57,058 nt of DNA from Zancudomyces culisetae (taxonomy: Eukaryota > Kickxellomycota > Harpellomycetes > Harpellales > Legeriomycetaceae), in NCBI GenBank assembly GCA_001969505.1, contig LSSK01000069.1, forward strand, positions 1 through 57,058. The letters are read 5' to 3'. Shown piece after piece: positions 34,803 through 45,592 of this stretch. The position numbers and the translations under genes are program-made. Positions within the stretch are counted from its first letter, which is position 1. Each line of letters starts with the position of its first letter. The notes beneath the pieces were generated by a model. The model saw nothing but the letters and a program-made list of their open reading frames with translations, did no database searches and was not told where the DNA came from.

Positions 34803-34808
34803 GATAAG
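34803..34808 (+). promoter_or_regulatory. GATAAG site upstream of arginase
   Basis: The hexamer GATAAG, preceded by C (an HGATAR match), lies 70 bp upstream of the arginase start codon. AreA/Gln3-type factors bind such sites in other fungi. Single hexamers are frequent in AT-rich DNA, so function is only suggested. Confidence 0.4.
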
Positions 34809-35605
34809 TCTGGATGAGTTTTACCTATTACTATATGTGTGTACTAAAAAGTAAAAAAGCTAATAAAGTAGAATCAAAATTAAATACTAATTTTTAAATT
34901 CTAAATATATCGCTTTGTAAAGTATCTAAACGGGATGACTGGAGAAAGGAGGAACGAAAAGAAGTTTCGAGCCTCCATTTATAATTTTTTACTTTTTTCG
35001 CTTCTTCAAAAAAAAAAAAAACTTGCATCTTGTGTAATATGTAGTAATTCAACTTTTGTATTACGAAAATCTAGACCCAACAGAACCATGTTAATAATTT
35101 GTATTGAGAATAAAAACCGAGCTGGCTATGTAGGTTAAACGTTGCTAAAATTCAAACTCTTGAACCAATAATAAAAAAGAATAGTCATGTGGACTATGGA
35201 CAAAAATTTGGAACAGAATCGTGGTGATATGTAGGGTGGTGCATGCGGGTCAGAATGATCTAAACAGAGCTACAGGGGATATATATCATTCTACTATTCT
35301 TTGTACCTTTTTTTTCCATCTCATCTCAACCACAGCCTCGCTGTGATTATAATTATACCCCTTACAATATCAGAACTAATTAAGGTCAATGACTCATGTT
35401 TCAAGTGCATAGTAAACACAAGTCAACTAAACATTTCATGCAACCAAAAAAAAAAATTTTTTTTTTGTTTAGTTTTCGGAAACTATAGCTCCTTGTATTT
35501 ATACTTTTTTTTTGAATTTATGTTTAGTTTAGCGTGCCTTTTTTGAAATTCAGTTTATAACCTTGAAATTAATACATGGAAAAAATTGGGTTGTGGGTAA
35601 ATAAT

Positions 35606-35646
35606 TGGATGTTTGGGTGTTTGATGTTTGGATGTTTGGACGTTGA
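35606..35646. repeat. GGATGTTT minisatellite
   Basis: Imperfect tandem units of GGATGTTT, GGGTGTTT and GATGTTT in non-coding DNA. Confidence 0.65.
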
Positions 35647-36448
35647 GAAGGAGTAAATTGTAATTCAGAAAAATTAAACGATATGAGAGGGGGAGGGAGG
35701 GGGTGATTCAAAAAACGGCCATAATACAAAAATATTTGTTTTTTTTTAGGATGTTTCAAATGTGAAAATGCGGTTTGGTAGCCTGTAATTTGAAAGAAAA
35801 AGTGCAATGAACTTGTAAATCGGATTATATAACAACGAGACCACAACTGGCAAGGGTTTTCTGCCAGTATTTTTTTTTTGGCACCCCAATTTCCAAAATT
35901 AGTCATTTCCAATTCAGTTGCAATTTATGCAAATAAAAAAGAGCAAAAAGGAACCATTTGTATTTAGCCCTTTTTCAAAAAATTATTGGGGATATGAAAA
36001 TAAACATTGACAGTGAGAGTGAGAGAAATGCAGTAATGTGAGTATTTTAACATGTGATCAAGCTAGTATCGCATCAATGTTAATGAAAAAAGTGGTTAAC
36101 CAATTTTTAGGAGAATAAACAGAGTTGGAACGAAACATTGGCTCATGTTTTTAGCTGTTGTTGGAGAAAACAAAGTCATCAAAAAATTATCTATCTTTAT
36201 CTGATTTAATGTTGCAACTGATGAGGAGAGAGCGAAAGTGAGTGAAATGTAGTGGAGAATGGGAAGATATGGAACTAGCTAGAATGAAAAAAAAAGGAAA
36301 CGAAATGGAGTGTCAGAGCGGAAAAAAGAGGCGGAGAACAGAGATAGATGAAATCGACAAATTAATGAAAACAACGAATATATGTAAATGATGGAAAAAT
36401 AAGCTAGTATAAAATGAACAAAAATTACTAATAGAAATAAGATCAAAG

Positions 36449-37878
36449 CTACTGAAGGGCTAAAGGAAGAGGATTTGGCAGGGGAACTGGTGTAAAGTAA
36501 ATGGGATCCACACCCGTAGAGAGCCTATGCTGTTCGCGGATATGAGGAGGGATAAGAGATCGGGCCAGGTCAGGGCGAGCGGACAGTTCTTCAGCAGCAA
36601 AGTCAAAGAGTGCAGGGATGGGATCGCCATTTGGAAGAGTTAGGCCTGGTTGGCGGAGCTCTTCAAAGAACGGATGAGCCATGGCTTGAATTGCACTCAA
36701 ACGGGAGTTGGGAGTGTACTCGAGAAGCTTTGTAATCAGGTCTACGGCTTCGGGCGTAGCTCGTGAACGGAAAATCTTGGCGAAGGGGTGGGGTTTTATT
36801 TGAGGGAAACGGTGGTCCATGTAGTTTGGATTCATGGTCCTGATTTGCTCGCGCGAAGGCGTTCCCAAAACCTTGATAATTTCCACCAACTGGTCTATTC
36901 CAGACTCACCAGGGAACAAGGGCTGGCCCAGCAAAAGTTCAGCCATAACACAGCCTGAAGACCAAATGTCAATTCGACCTGTATAGTTTGTGGCTCCAAA
37001 TATGAGTTCAGGAGCACGATAATAGCGCGAACAGATGTATGAAACGTTGGGCTCGCCTGCCATCAATGTTTTTGCGCTTCCAAAGTCGCACAGCTTCAAA
37101 ACTCCAGTAGCCGAGTTTACCAGCAGATTTTGAGGTTTGATATCGCGATGACAGATACCCAGTATATGGATGTAGTTTAGCGAGCGGAACAACTGATACA
37201 TAAAGAGTTTGACATATAGTGTTGGAACTGGCTGTTTTGCCTTTGCATATTGTCTAGTCACACGATATATTGTTTCTGGAATGTACTCGAGCACAAGGTT
37301 CAGGTACACATCGTCCTAATTCAGATTATCATTTTGTTACCACTTTTTTTATTTTTTTTCTATAAGCCTTTTGTCTCTACATACCTTTTCACCTTCTGAA
37401 TAAAAATAGTATTTCAGTTCTACTATATTTCGATGTGCCACTGTACGCATGACCGCCAATTCTCGATTCTATTTTCATTACAATGTGGTCACACGTATCA
37501 ATATTTTTGTTGTTATCATGAACACTATTTACCATCAGTTGTACAAATTTGTATATTTACCTTGAAGCGTCTATCTTGTAGCACTTTTTTAATCGCTACC
37601 TTTTCGCCTGAGGGCACCATTTCAGCTTGAAATACCACCCCAAATGACCCATTTCCAACAACTTTGCAACCAGTATAAGATATTTCTATTTCTTTTCCTG
37701 TTTTTCCATCATTGGCGATTGCCGTGTTGACCTTTCGGGGGTCAAGATCTCCTATTCACAATTAATTTTTATTTTTTTATATCCCGGTACTTGTATATCG
37801 TTCCTATGTAAATGTTTCAAAAGATGGTTTTATCTAAATAAGTAACTAAAGCATACCTAGCATTTTTAAACCGTTCAT
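36449..37878 (-). CDS. Glycogen synthase kinase 3 (GSK-3/Rim11/Mck1 family)
   Basis: Ser/Thr kinase of the CMGC group that phosphorylates primed substrates in metabolism, stress and development. Exons in transcript order: 37878-37857, 37751-37561, 37468-37385, 37315-36449 (22, 191, 84 and 867 nt), giving 387 residues. The start [20 protein letters not shown] resembles other fungal GSK-3 N termini, which supports the 22-nt first exon. Kinase motifs: [62 protein letters not shown], the activation-loop tyrosine in [17 protein letters not shown], and the CMGC-type [15 protein letters not shown]. All catalytic residues are present. The C terminus ends soon after the kinase fold. The next gene upstream is far away, so the 5' leader may extend across the small open frame at 38018-38203. 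Confidence 0.96.
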
Positions 37879-38017
37879 CTTTGTTGTCTTGGATAGTGTT
37901 TACTAACACTTTTTGCAGTTCGCTCTATTGCTCTTGCTAGATTATTTTTTGAAGGTATTGCTTTTGATTAGTACCTTTCTATATCCATGTTATAAAAAAA
38001 TCCTTAAATTAATCGAA

Positions 38018-38203
38018 TTAAACATCTTCATTTTGATACACTATTTTACAATATTGAGCATCTCTCGAAAGACCAAAGGATGAACTCAACATACTTGAAA
38101 CTCTGGCAATGTTAAATATTTCAATTCCCTCCTTTTCTTTATTACCTTGTGGTTGTTTTCCAATTTTTTCTGTATCGTTAATTATTTTATTCTCGATAGA
38201 CAC
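38018..38203 (-). CDS. Possible small protein or upstream frame, unknown function
   Basis: A 61-codon frame with protein-like composition (MSIENKIINDTEKIGKQPQG, then NKEKEGIEIFNIARVSSMLS and onward). It ends 140 bp upstream of the GSK-3 start codon on the same strand, so it is either a short independent gene, an upstream frame in the GSK-3 leader, or chance. The middle segment is predicted amphipathic. I recognise no family. A GTATGT donor-like sequence within it leaves open that it is one exon of something larger. Confidence 0.25.
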   Translation of the reverse strand: MSIENKIINDTEKIGKQPQGNKEKEGIEIFNIARVSSMLSSSFGLSRDAQYCKIVYQNEDV

Positions 38204-41137
38204 TGTGTATCAAAGAGATGCTAGTCTTCTTTAGCTCTAATCCTTGTTAGTCTTTTCTTATTACTTGACCAATTTATAATTTCTTGAATCTTATAGATTA
38301 TCACTTTTTATCTACCCTGCGTGTTTATACCAATAAATTACCATTTACTATTTTTTTAACAAATTGGTACTTGCTATTAGTGGAAAATAAAAGCTAGCGC
38401 ACGGTAGTTAGCGTTTTTTTGTTTTTATTTTTAATTGTTATATAATTTTTAATTTTTTGTGTTTCGTATTTTTTTAATCTACAAAACGTATTCCTCAATT
38501 TGAAACCAGATGAAAAAAAGGGAAAATTTTTTTTTGTTACTCCATATCACAGCTTTCAATATAATCGCATTTCAGTAATTTTAGTTGTATACGATTAACA
38601 TCGCTGTATATATGCACTTTTATTTTTGTATCATTATAATATATCAAAAAATGAAGCCAATGCGCTCAAGAAAGGACAGTGAAATATTTTTATTTTAACC
38701 TTTAAAATACAAATAAAACTGATAGAAATATCTAATAATATCAACATCTAAATAGCAAGCCGTCTTTTTTTAAATTTTACTCCTTGCCTTTTTAATTAGG
38801 CTTATACTGTAGATTCTGGTCAACTTCCTTTTTGTCAGATGCTTTTATAAAAAAAAAAGATTGTGTATACTCGATTATTTACTTTGAGAAACCCAAGACA
38901 CACTCATAAGTAGCTTCCTTTTGTGTTGGCTAATTTATATTTGCTATAACATAACATTAGCATCCAGTGTAGTCATTGCAGTATCAATAATGATTCTACA
39001 AGTACACGCTAGCAACATGACTAGTATCAGCACTTTAAAGTTATCGAAGCATTTTTCATTGCTGAAACTATACACCAAAATGGTTGTGGAAATCCTTCAA
39101 TATTGCCCCACCTTTTAGATTCTTGCTTTCCCCATCGTTCAAATCTTTCTATCCACCAGTAGAGTTGGCTTTTTTCTTATTTTTTAATTTCCAGTTCAGT
39201 ATTTTTTTTCCCATCCTATTTTGTTTATTTACTTTTACTTGAGTATAGCAAAAGTAAACATATGTAATGTCGTATTGACAGTTAATATGTGGAAACAGGT
39301 TATATATGATAATTTGTAATCAGCTTTTTGATGCAACCTGGCTTTTTCCAGATATGTAGACCCACTCTCCATTCTCCACTCTCCACTTACCTTCCAATCC
39401 TCTCTTGTGTTGTTTCGGCCAAATTCCAGTGATTTATTTTCAAAATTTGGCACTTGTTAAGCACTAATCTAATAGAACCCGAATTGTAGATTTTCATCCC
39501 CAACAACATAAAACAGATAAATAAGAAAAAAAAATCGACTTTTTAGAGAATTAAATATCTAACCACCTGAGCAGGATGGAAAAAACAGGAGGTCATAAGA
39601 CTGCACTTGTGATTCGCCCGCTATCTTTTAAAGGTACTAGACAAATATCACCATTTTTTGGCCATTTTTGGTTAACCTTTATGATTGCCACCTTTACTTA
39701 AAGCGTATTCTTTTTATCTTCTGGTAATACCCATGAGAATTCAGCATTTTCAGGTTAAGTTAGACTTATGATCAGATAGCTTAAATTTTACAACAAAAAG
39801 ATACACTAAGAGTAAAAAGCACCATACATAACTGTACGATATTGAGTAGAAGTTATACTTGGTAGCATTTTTATTCGGGCTCTGCATGTTATTCATATAT
39901 TTCATAACCAATGCATGATTAGCTTGTAAGAAAGGCGGAATAAATTGTGTAGGAGTCATCATTCATACATGCTAATAGCCGTGCTGCTATTCAGAGTAGG
40001 CCAATTGGCAGTATTAATGGATTAGGACTTTGTGAAAATGTTAAATTAAGTGGTGATCACATTTCAACCTCCATGTCACAGACATTGAATATTCGCTAGA
40101 TGATATGCCATAATCTACTTGATTTGTTGTTTCCAGCTAGTAAAAATAAACCAAATATAATTTATTACATAAATCGGATAACCAGTAAAAACTCAGGGCA
40201 ATTAAAAATAAAACTGACAATTTAAAAAAATAAGCAAAAATATTTCTAACCAACTTTTCATAAAATAAAGATGATAGGTGCATAAAGCTTCTATAGCCTA
40301 TTACATCACTAGTAGAACAAAGTTCAATATTGGTGAAATATCATAAAAAGTATCACCAAGTCTGCCATATCTCAAGCTAGATCCTATCAAAAATTAAAGT
40401 ATTGCTTTGTGCTATGTACTATCATTCGAAAAAAAAATTTATTAAATTTATGACTGTATATCGAAAAGCGAAACGCGTGATGTTGAAAGGTGCAAAGATT
40501 TGAAAAAAGTAACACTTTGCATTTTGTAGCTTTCTTGGACAAACACCAGGTAATATGGGGTCACCAAATGGCCTGAGATGTGTTTATTAGATAAATATTG
40601 TGCAGAATTCACTTTAACTTCAAATACTTTGTGATATTTATACAAGTGAGTCTGAAGGTAAAAAAAATAAAAACATTCCGCGTCCTTAAACAGAGTAAAT
40701 GGTTGCAAGTAAAAATATATTTTAGTAACTGATAAAGCACCAGGATGCAACACTACAATAAAATGTGACACCCAATGATCTTCATGTAGTGATAAAATAC
40801 CCTTACGTTTGTACGAGTAACATAGTATGCCACATCAAACAAATAGAAAAGCGATATCTCAAATTTTACACAAGATTTGCATATTATTCACCGGCGATTT
40901 CAGAAGTTGTAGTCGAACTCTGCTTTCCTTAATGTGAGTTTCTATACTTATTACTACCATTTAATTCAATATATTGAGAGAATAAATAGGGATTAATTTA
41001 AAATATAATGTTAAAACTAAAAATAATGTGCCTTGAGTAATATTCAAACTGTACTTCATAACTAGGATGTATACCTTGACAAAAATTCAAGTAGATAATA
41101 AATTATTAAAATAAATATAAAGGTTGAAATTAGCACA
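38204..41137. other. Gene-free intergenic region, 2.9 kb
   Basis: No supportable gene on either strand. A minus-strand frame of 107 codons at 40448-40771 has no recognisable motif and is not accepted. The tRNA pair begins at the right edge. Confidence 0.5.
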
Positions 41138-41209
41138 GGCTTGATGGTCTAGTGGTATGATTCTCGCTTTGGGTGCGAGAGGCCCCGGGTTCAATCCCCG
41201 GTCAAGCCC
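41138..41209 (+). tRNA. trnP(UGG): tRNA-Pro (anticodon UGG)
   Basis: A 72-nt cloverleaf. The acceptor stem GGCTTGA pairs with TCAAGCC and the discriminator is C. The D arm contains the A box TGGTCTAGTGGT. The anticodon stem CTCGC/GCGAG encloses loop TTTGGGT with anticodon TGG. The T arm CCGGG-TTCAATC-CCCGG carries the B box GGTTCAATCCC. There is no intron. No run of four or more T follows before the next tRNA, so it probably shares a transcript with it. Confidence 0.96.
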
Positions 41210-41214
41210 TGTTT

Positions 41215-41286
41215 GGAGTGATAGCTCAGCGGCAGAGCATTCGATTGCAGATCGAATGGCCCCGGGTTCAATTCCCGGTCGCTCCT
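41215..41286 (+). tRNA. trnC(GCA): tRNA-Cys (anticodon GCA)
   Basis: A 72-nt cloverleaf. The acceptor stem GGAGTGA pairs with TCGCTCC with one G-U pair. The D arm contains TAGCTCAGCGG. The anticodon stem TTCGA/TCGAA encloses loop TTGCAGA with anticodon GCA. The T arm is CCGGG-TTCAATT-CCCGG. The discriminator is U, the known cysteine identity base. It starts five nucleotides after tRNA-Pro. Confidence 0.96.
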
Positions 41287-41287
41287 A

Positions 41288-41300
41288 TTTTGCGTTTTTT
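41288..41300 (+). terminator. RNA polymerase III terminator of the tRNA pair
   Basis: TTTT at 41288-41291 followed by T6 at 41295-41300, directly downstream of tRNA-Cys; the first such run after the tRNA-Pro start. Confidence 0.75.
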
Positions 41301-41819
41301 ATTATTTTTTCTGTGTTATAACGGCTACATTTTTTTTGCTAGCGAATCGATTCAATTAATTAGCAGTGTAAGATTTCCAACGAGCGCATGAGCGGTAGAT
41401 TAGTATTGAATAATCTAGGTCAGTATAGTTAAACGAGGCCGGACAGTGAAAAGAGACCTTTTGAGCCTTTTTTAGCGGAATATACTACACGTATGTGTAT
41501 TTTATCTACATAGTGACTAGTTTTATCGCTTAGAAATAATTGGATTTACTTGGTATTAATATTCATACATCAATAATAAAGATAGTTTTAACCATTACAA
41601 ATAACTAAACATAACTAGTTAAGTGATTCACAACTTGAGCATAAATGACATAATCGGTGTTATACCAAACCCAGTCGTCAACTTAGCTGAAGGGTATATC
41701 AGGTTCAAAATAACACCCATCATATATTACAATTTCAAGATAATACTGGGTTTTTTACATCGACTCCATAACAAAGTGCAAAAATAGAAAAAGTATCAAA
41801 GATGCAACTTAAAATATAA
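41301..41819. other. Intergenic region, tRNA pair to RPAP1 3' end
   Basis: About 520 bp of AT-rich sequence with no gene seen. Confidence 0.6.
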
Positions 41820-43571
41820 TCACAAAAAAGGTGCGTATTTTGATTCTAACACATAACAAAGATTCTTTTGATTCTTTATAATAAGTGCAAAATCATCCGA
41901 GCCCTTATAAAGCTGTACAATGACTTCATACACCAGTTTGTGTAGGCCTGAACTGGTTGGATCTGAAAGAACGTCCATTGCGCTTTTTAGAAATGATGGT
42001 GACAACAGCTTGGAAAGCGCCTCATGAGTACGTGTCACGATATCGCCACAAGCTACAACATCAGGCGAAAAATCCGATCCCTGGGTAGATTCGAGACGGC
42101 GGAGAACATGCGACCTGGAAAATTCAACAACCCACGTCCATGTCGAAAATATTGATTCTGCTCTTACAGTTCCATGAGAATCACCCCATCCTGCAGAAAA
42201 ATATAGGTGTCCTTCCCACTCCAACCAACATGAGTATATTGCTCGCTGATATACCGAATCAAAAGCCCCAACGTTTAGCTTGTGAATTATGTTTCCAAGA
42301 GTCTTAATCGCAATTGCACGCTGGGAGGGAACTGTGCTACGTGCCAGATGAAGAAGCTCCGGAATGGTATACCCAGCATCATCTGGATCCTCACCATGAT
42401 GATGTAACCCATGCGAGGTCGGAATTTCATCAAGAACGTCAACTATTGACCCGGCAAAATCAAACCTAAGATGCGACGCTGGGTCATCGAGAAGGGGATC
42501 GGATGTTTCACCTCCAGCTATAATATCCTTCATCACACGTGCTGCTCGTTCGGATTGAGATTTAATATTTTCCAAGACTCTTTCTGTGGGCGTCTTTGCT
42601 TGGCTTTGGTTCATCAGCCATTCTAGTTTTTTTTCTTCAGCTATGTCGTTTTGGTACCCCACTTGTAAAACCTTTTTGTAAAATTCCTCTAAGTTAGCAG
42701 GGTCTTCTTCTGTTGGGGCGTGCTTAATGGTTTCATTTTTCTCTTCGTTAATAGTCACTTTTTTGGCTTTTTCGCCTAGTTTGATATCTACAAGTTCGTC
42801 TGTGCATGATTCTTTCTTCTTGTTTCGATTTTTCAAAAATTCAATGCTTTTCTCGCTCAAAACACCTTGAATCTCTGAATATGCGTTGTCGATTTCTCCT
42901 TTACTCATTTGCAATATTTTACTGGTATTATCATCACAAATGGCCCCCTGGCTATCAACAGATGAAATTTTCTTTGAAAAAGATGCTTGGTCCTTATGCA
43001 CTTCAGGGAATCCCTGGAATGACTTTACATGTTGCTTGAGTACTCCATGCTTTTCGATCCCTGGATCGCTGTTCCCATTTTCTCTTTTTTGTTTTTCTAG
43101 TAGTCTTTTCTGAGCAAACAAGGACAGTTTTTTCTTGCCAGGGTTGGCTGGTTTCTCATTGCTATCTTGCTGCATTTCACATTCCTGTTCGGATTTGCCA
43201 TGGGATTTAACAGGATTACTTGCCGGCTTTTTAGTGTTTATGAGATTGTGCTCATGTTTTTGCGGGATTTGAGCATTTCCTGTACCCTCGGCCAGAATAG
43301 GAGGAGGTTTACCAATAATCAATTTTGCTGCTGGTTCGCCTCCTATTTCATCAACGTTGCGCATACTTTCCATCATATTAGATTTTAATCGTTCGCCATC
43401 TTTTTCATCTAGATTTGGTTCATTTTTTTTGCTAATTACTTTTGCGGCTGGATTTATTTTCTTTTCTGAAAGGAATTCTTGTTGTAATCTCTCTAAATAA
43501 TCGTCGCTCTCGGAATTTAGCTTTTGCCTAACAGAAACCCTTGTGTATTGGCGTTCGTCATTGAATTCCAT
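41820..43571 (-). CDS. RBA50: RNA polymerase II assembly factor RPAP1/Rba50
   Basis: RPAP1/Rba50 assists assembly and nuclear import of RNA polymerase II. One exon of 583 residues. The N-terminal RPAP1 motif is seen near residues 25-50 (YLERLQQEFLSEKKINPAAK). A long Lys/Glu/Asn-rich middle region contains a second conserved patch (PANPGKKKLSLFAQKRLLEK). The RPAP1 C-terminal domain begins near residue 365: LRFDFAGSIVDVL, then SHGLHHHGEDPDDAGYTIPE and LLHLARSTVPSQRAIAIKTL. A helical region then runs to the end, including YQRAIYSCWLEWEGHLYFSA. The length lies between yeast Rba50 (about 440) and human RPAP1 (about 1390), so it is the short fungal form. Start chosen at the first ATG, which opens the N-terminal motif context. 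Confidence 0.93.
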   Translation of the reverse strand: MEFNDERQYTRVSVRQKLNSESDDYLERLQQEFLSEKKINPAAKVISKKNEPNLDEKDGERLKSNMMESMRNVDEIGGEPAAKLIIGKPPPILAEGTGNAQIPQKHEHNLINTKKPASNPVKSHGKSEQECEMQQDSNEKPANPGKKKLSLFAQKRLLEKQKRENGNSDPGIEKHGVLKQHVKSFQGFPEVHKDQASFSKKISSVDSQGAICDDNTSKILQMSKGEIDNAYSEIQGVLSEKSIEFLKNRNKKKESCTDELVDIKLGEKAKKVTINEEKNETIKHAPTEEDPANLEEFYKKVLQVGYQNDIAEEKKLEWLMNQSQAKTPTERVLENIKSQSERAARVMKDIIAGGETSDPLLDDPASHLRFDFAGSIVDVLDEIPTSHGLHHHGEDPDDAGYTIPELLHLARSTVPSQRAIAIKTLGNIIHKLNVGAFDSVYQRAIYSCWLEWEGHLYFSAGWGDSHGTVRAESIFSTWTWVVEFSRSHVLRRLESTQGSDFSPDVVACGDIVTRTHEALSKLLSPSFLKSAMDVLSDPTSSGLHKLVYEVIVQLYKGSDDFALIIKNQKNLCYVLESKYAPFL

Positions 43572-45592
43572 TTTGCTTTTTTACTTACCTGTTTGGAATT
43601 AATTATACAAGGTTTCAAAAATTTTTTTTAATCAGAATGATCATTTATGAGCGAGAATTTACACAATTTAGAGTGGTATGCCCAACCAATGGACGAATAG
43701 CTTAGAATTGAGCACTAAAATATTCTAGCAAAAATAAAGAAAATGAACACTTAAGCACCCACAACTAGAATAATCCTACTCATCGTGCTTTCAACAACAT
43801 CACAAGTTCCTTGTTTTTATCTTCCCATCGAAAAAATGAAATAATCCACTTTACAACTATATATTATCACCACTCACCACTCACCGCTCACTACTCCCCC
43901 CTTCCTTCTTCCCCCCTTCTTCATATTTACTAGGCTAAGCACAGTACACTACAAAGCCTTTATGTTGTAGTAACTCAAGATTTAAATACCAAAACTCTCT
44001 GGTGTCATTTTCTTTCATTATTCACCAGGGCTGAGCAAGTAGGGAAACAAGATATCCTAATGTCACAAATAGTAAAAGCATTATTTATTTAGAAATGACC
44101 TAATTACATCAACGTTTTATACCGCAAAAAAAAAGAGAAGATCCTAGTATGTTAAAGGCTAATCATTATATAGTTAGTTGAACCGATAACGTATTGCTGA
44201 TGGCTAAATAAATGTTGTAGTATTTACTGTTCAATTTTTATTTTTCATACTACAAAGAAAGCAAACAAAGCTAGATGATTACCAGACGAATAGCAATAGT
44301 AAAGCTGAGAATAAAAAAAGAAGGATAAACAGATTTAAATTATTACAATTATTTTCATTTTCGTTTTAGGATGCTAGAATGTATGTCGATTTACTACTTT
44401 CACACCACTCCTATATTGTTATGGACATTTCCTTATTATAGAAAGGACAAAAATGTCAACTTCTGACTCGAATTGCCCTTGGATTTCATTAATCTCCAGC
44501 TTTCTCAAGAACAATGTGTGTAATATTGTTTTCGGTTTGGGTAATGTTTTCACATTCGAGCTAGTTTCTCATTTATACAATATATGAGTTGTGATTTTTA
44601 TTGGTAACCTAAAATTATTAATTCCCTGTTTCCAAAACTTAATTGGCAAAATTAAAAAAACCAGAACACCGAAGGGAAACAAAAAACAATTCCGAGACAG
44701 GCAATATCTCCTCCCTCTAAAAAGGCCCCGAAAATGAATATTAGGCCAGTACAAGGAAAATGGAAGAGTATCCAGACAAAAGTGTATTGTCTGTTAATTA
44801 AAAAACTTTAAAACCTAAAAGCTACCTACCATGCCGGCAATAGAAGCATTGCAAGAAGAAAAAAAAAAGGTTGTAGTTCCACTTACAAAACTCCAGTTGC
44901 TGTGGGTTTTCCTCATTTTAATGGACGTAAATACCTGTCATCACCACCTTTACCTATATGAACGAAATCATCTTACCGAAATACTCTGAAAGTTACATAA
45001 TAGCTGACAAATTATGTAAATTATTCAAGCTGGCCCAGCAAAGCAGGATACTTGTAACCAATAACAAATCTTGTGTGAGCTAAAGTGTATTAGATTTTAT
45101 TATTTACAATTGTGGGTTGTTTTTCAAGTGGGAAGAGCGTGAATAAAATAAGAAAGAATGATTAGGTGTTAAAAGGCTCAAAACCAAGAATAAACACAGT
45201 AACAGGTTGTGGTTGAGAAAATAAAGCATTAACTAAAAGTTGTTGCCATAAAGGCTTTTCCAATTTACAATTCGTTGTGCTAAAACACAATAGAGCATAA
45301 TTCTGGACCAAGTATACCAAAAGTATCAATTTGTAGGGACTGTTTGGCTTTTGCTTGTAGATTTTGGTATCCCTATTTATAGAACATCTAATCGTATTAA
45401 TTGCAAAAATCCAATTAAAGGCCACAAGTTCAAAGTAAAGAGAAAACATAAAAGGACACCAAATATATGTATTGTTACATATTTAAATAAATAAAGATAA
45501 AGGGTTTTTGCAAACAAGAAGGGGTCACACTGAGAGGATAGTACACGGATCAGAGTAAAGTAGGAAGGGGTGGTGTAGAGACGGCATCTATC
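43572..45592. other. Gene-free intergenic region, 2.0 kb
   Basis: Lies between divergent genes, so it should hold both the RPAP1 and the YEATS promoters. No gene is supported. A pyrimidine-rich stretch occurs around 43888-43925. A minus-strand frame at 45162-45449 lacks recognisable motifs. Confidence 0.55.

Larger units (their letters stand above)
34734..36448. other. Intergenic region, arginase promoter to GSK-3 3' end
   Basis: 1.7 kb without an accepted gene. Holds a GATAAG site, an A11T10 dyad at 35446-35466 and a GGATGTTT minisatellite. A minus-strand frame of 120 codons at 35550-35912 overlaps that repeat and has no recognisable motif. Confidence 0.5.

Noticed and set aside
35550-35912. 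Minus-strand frame of 120 codons between arginase and GSK-3
   Set aside because: It runs through a GGATGTTT repeat, has no recognisable domain, and shows composition like translated intergenic DNA.
40448-40771. Minus-strand frame of 107 codons upstream of the tRNA pair
   Set aside because: Aromatic- and Leu-rich with no motif and no intron context; typical of chance frames in AT-rich DNA.
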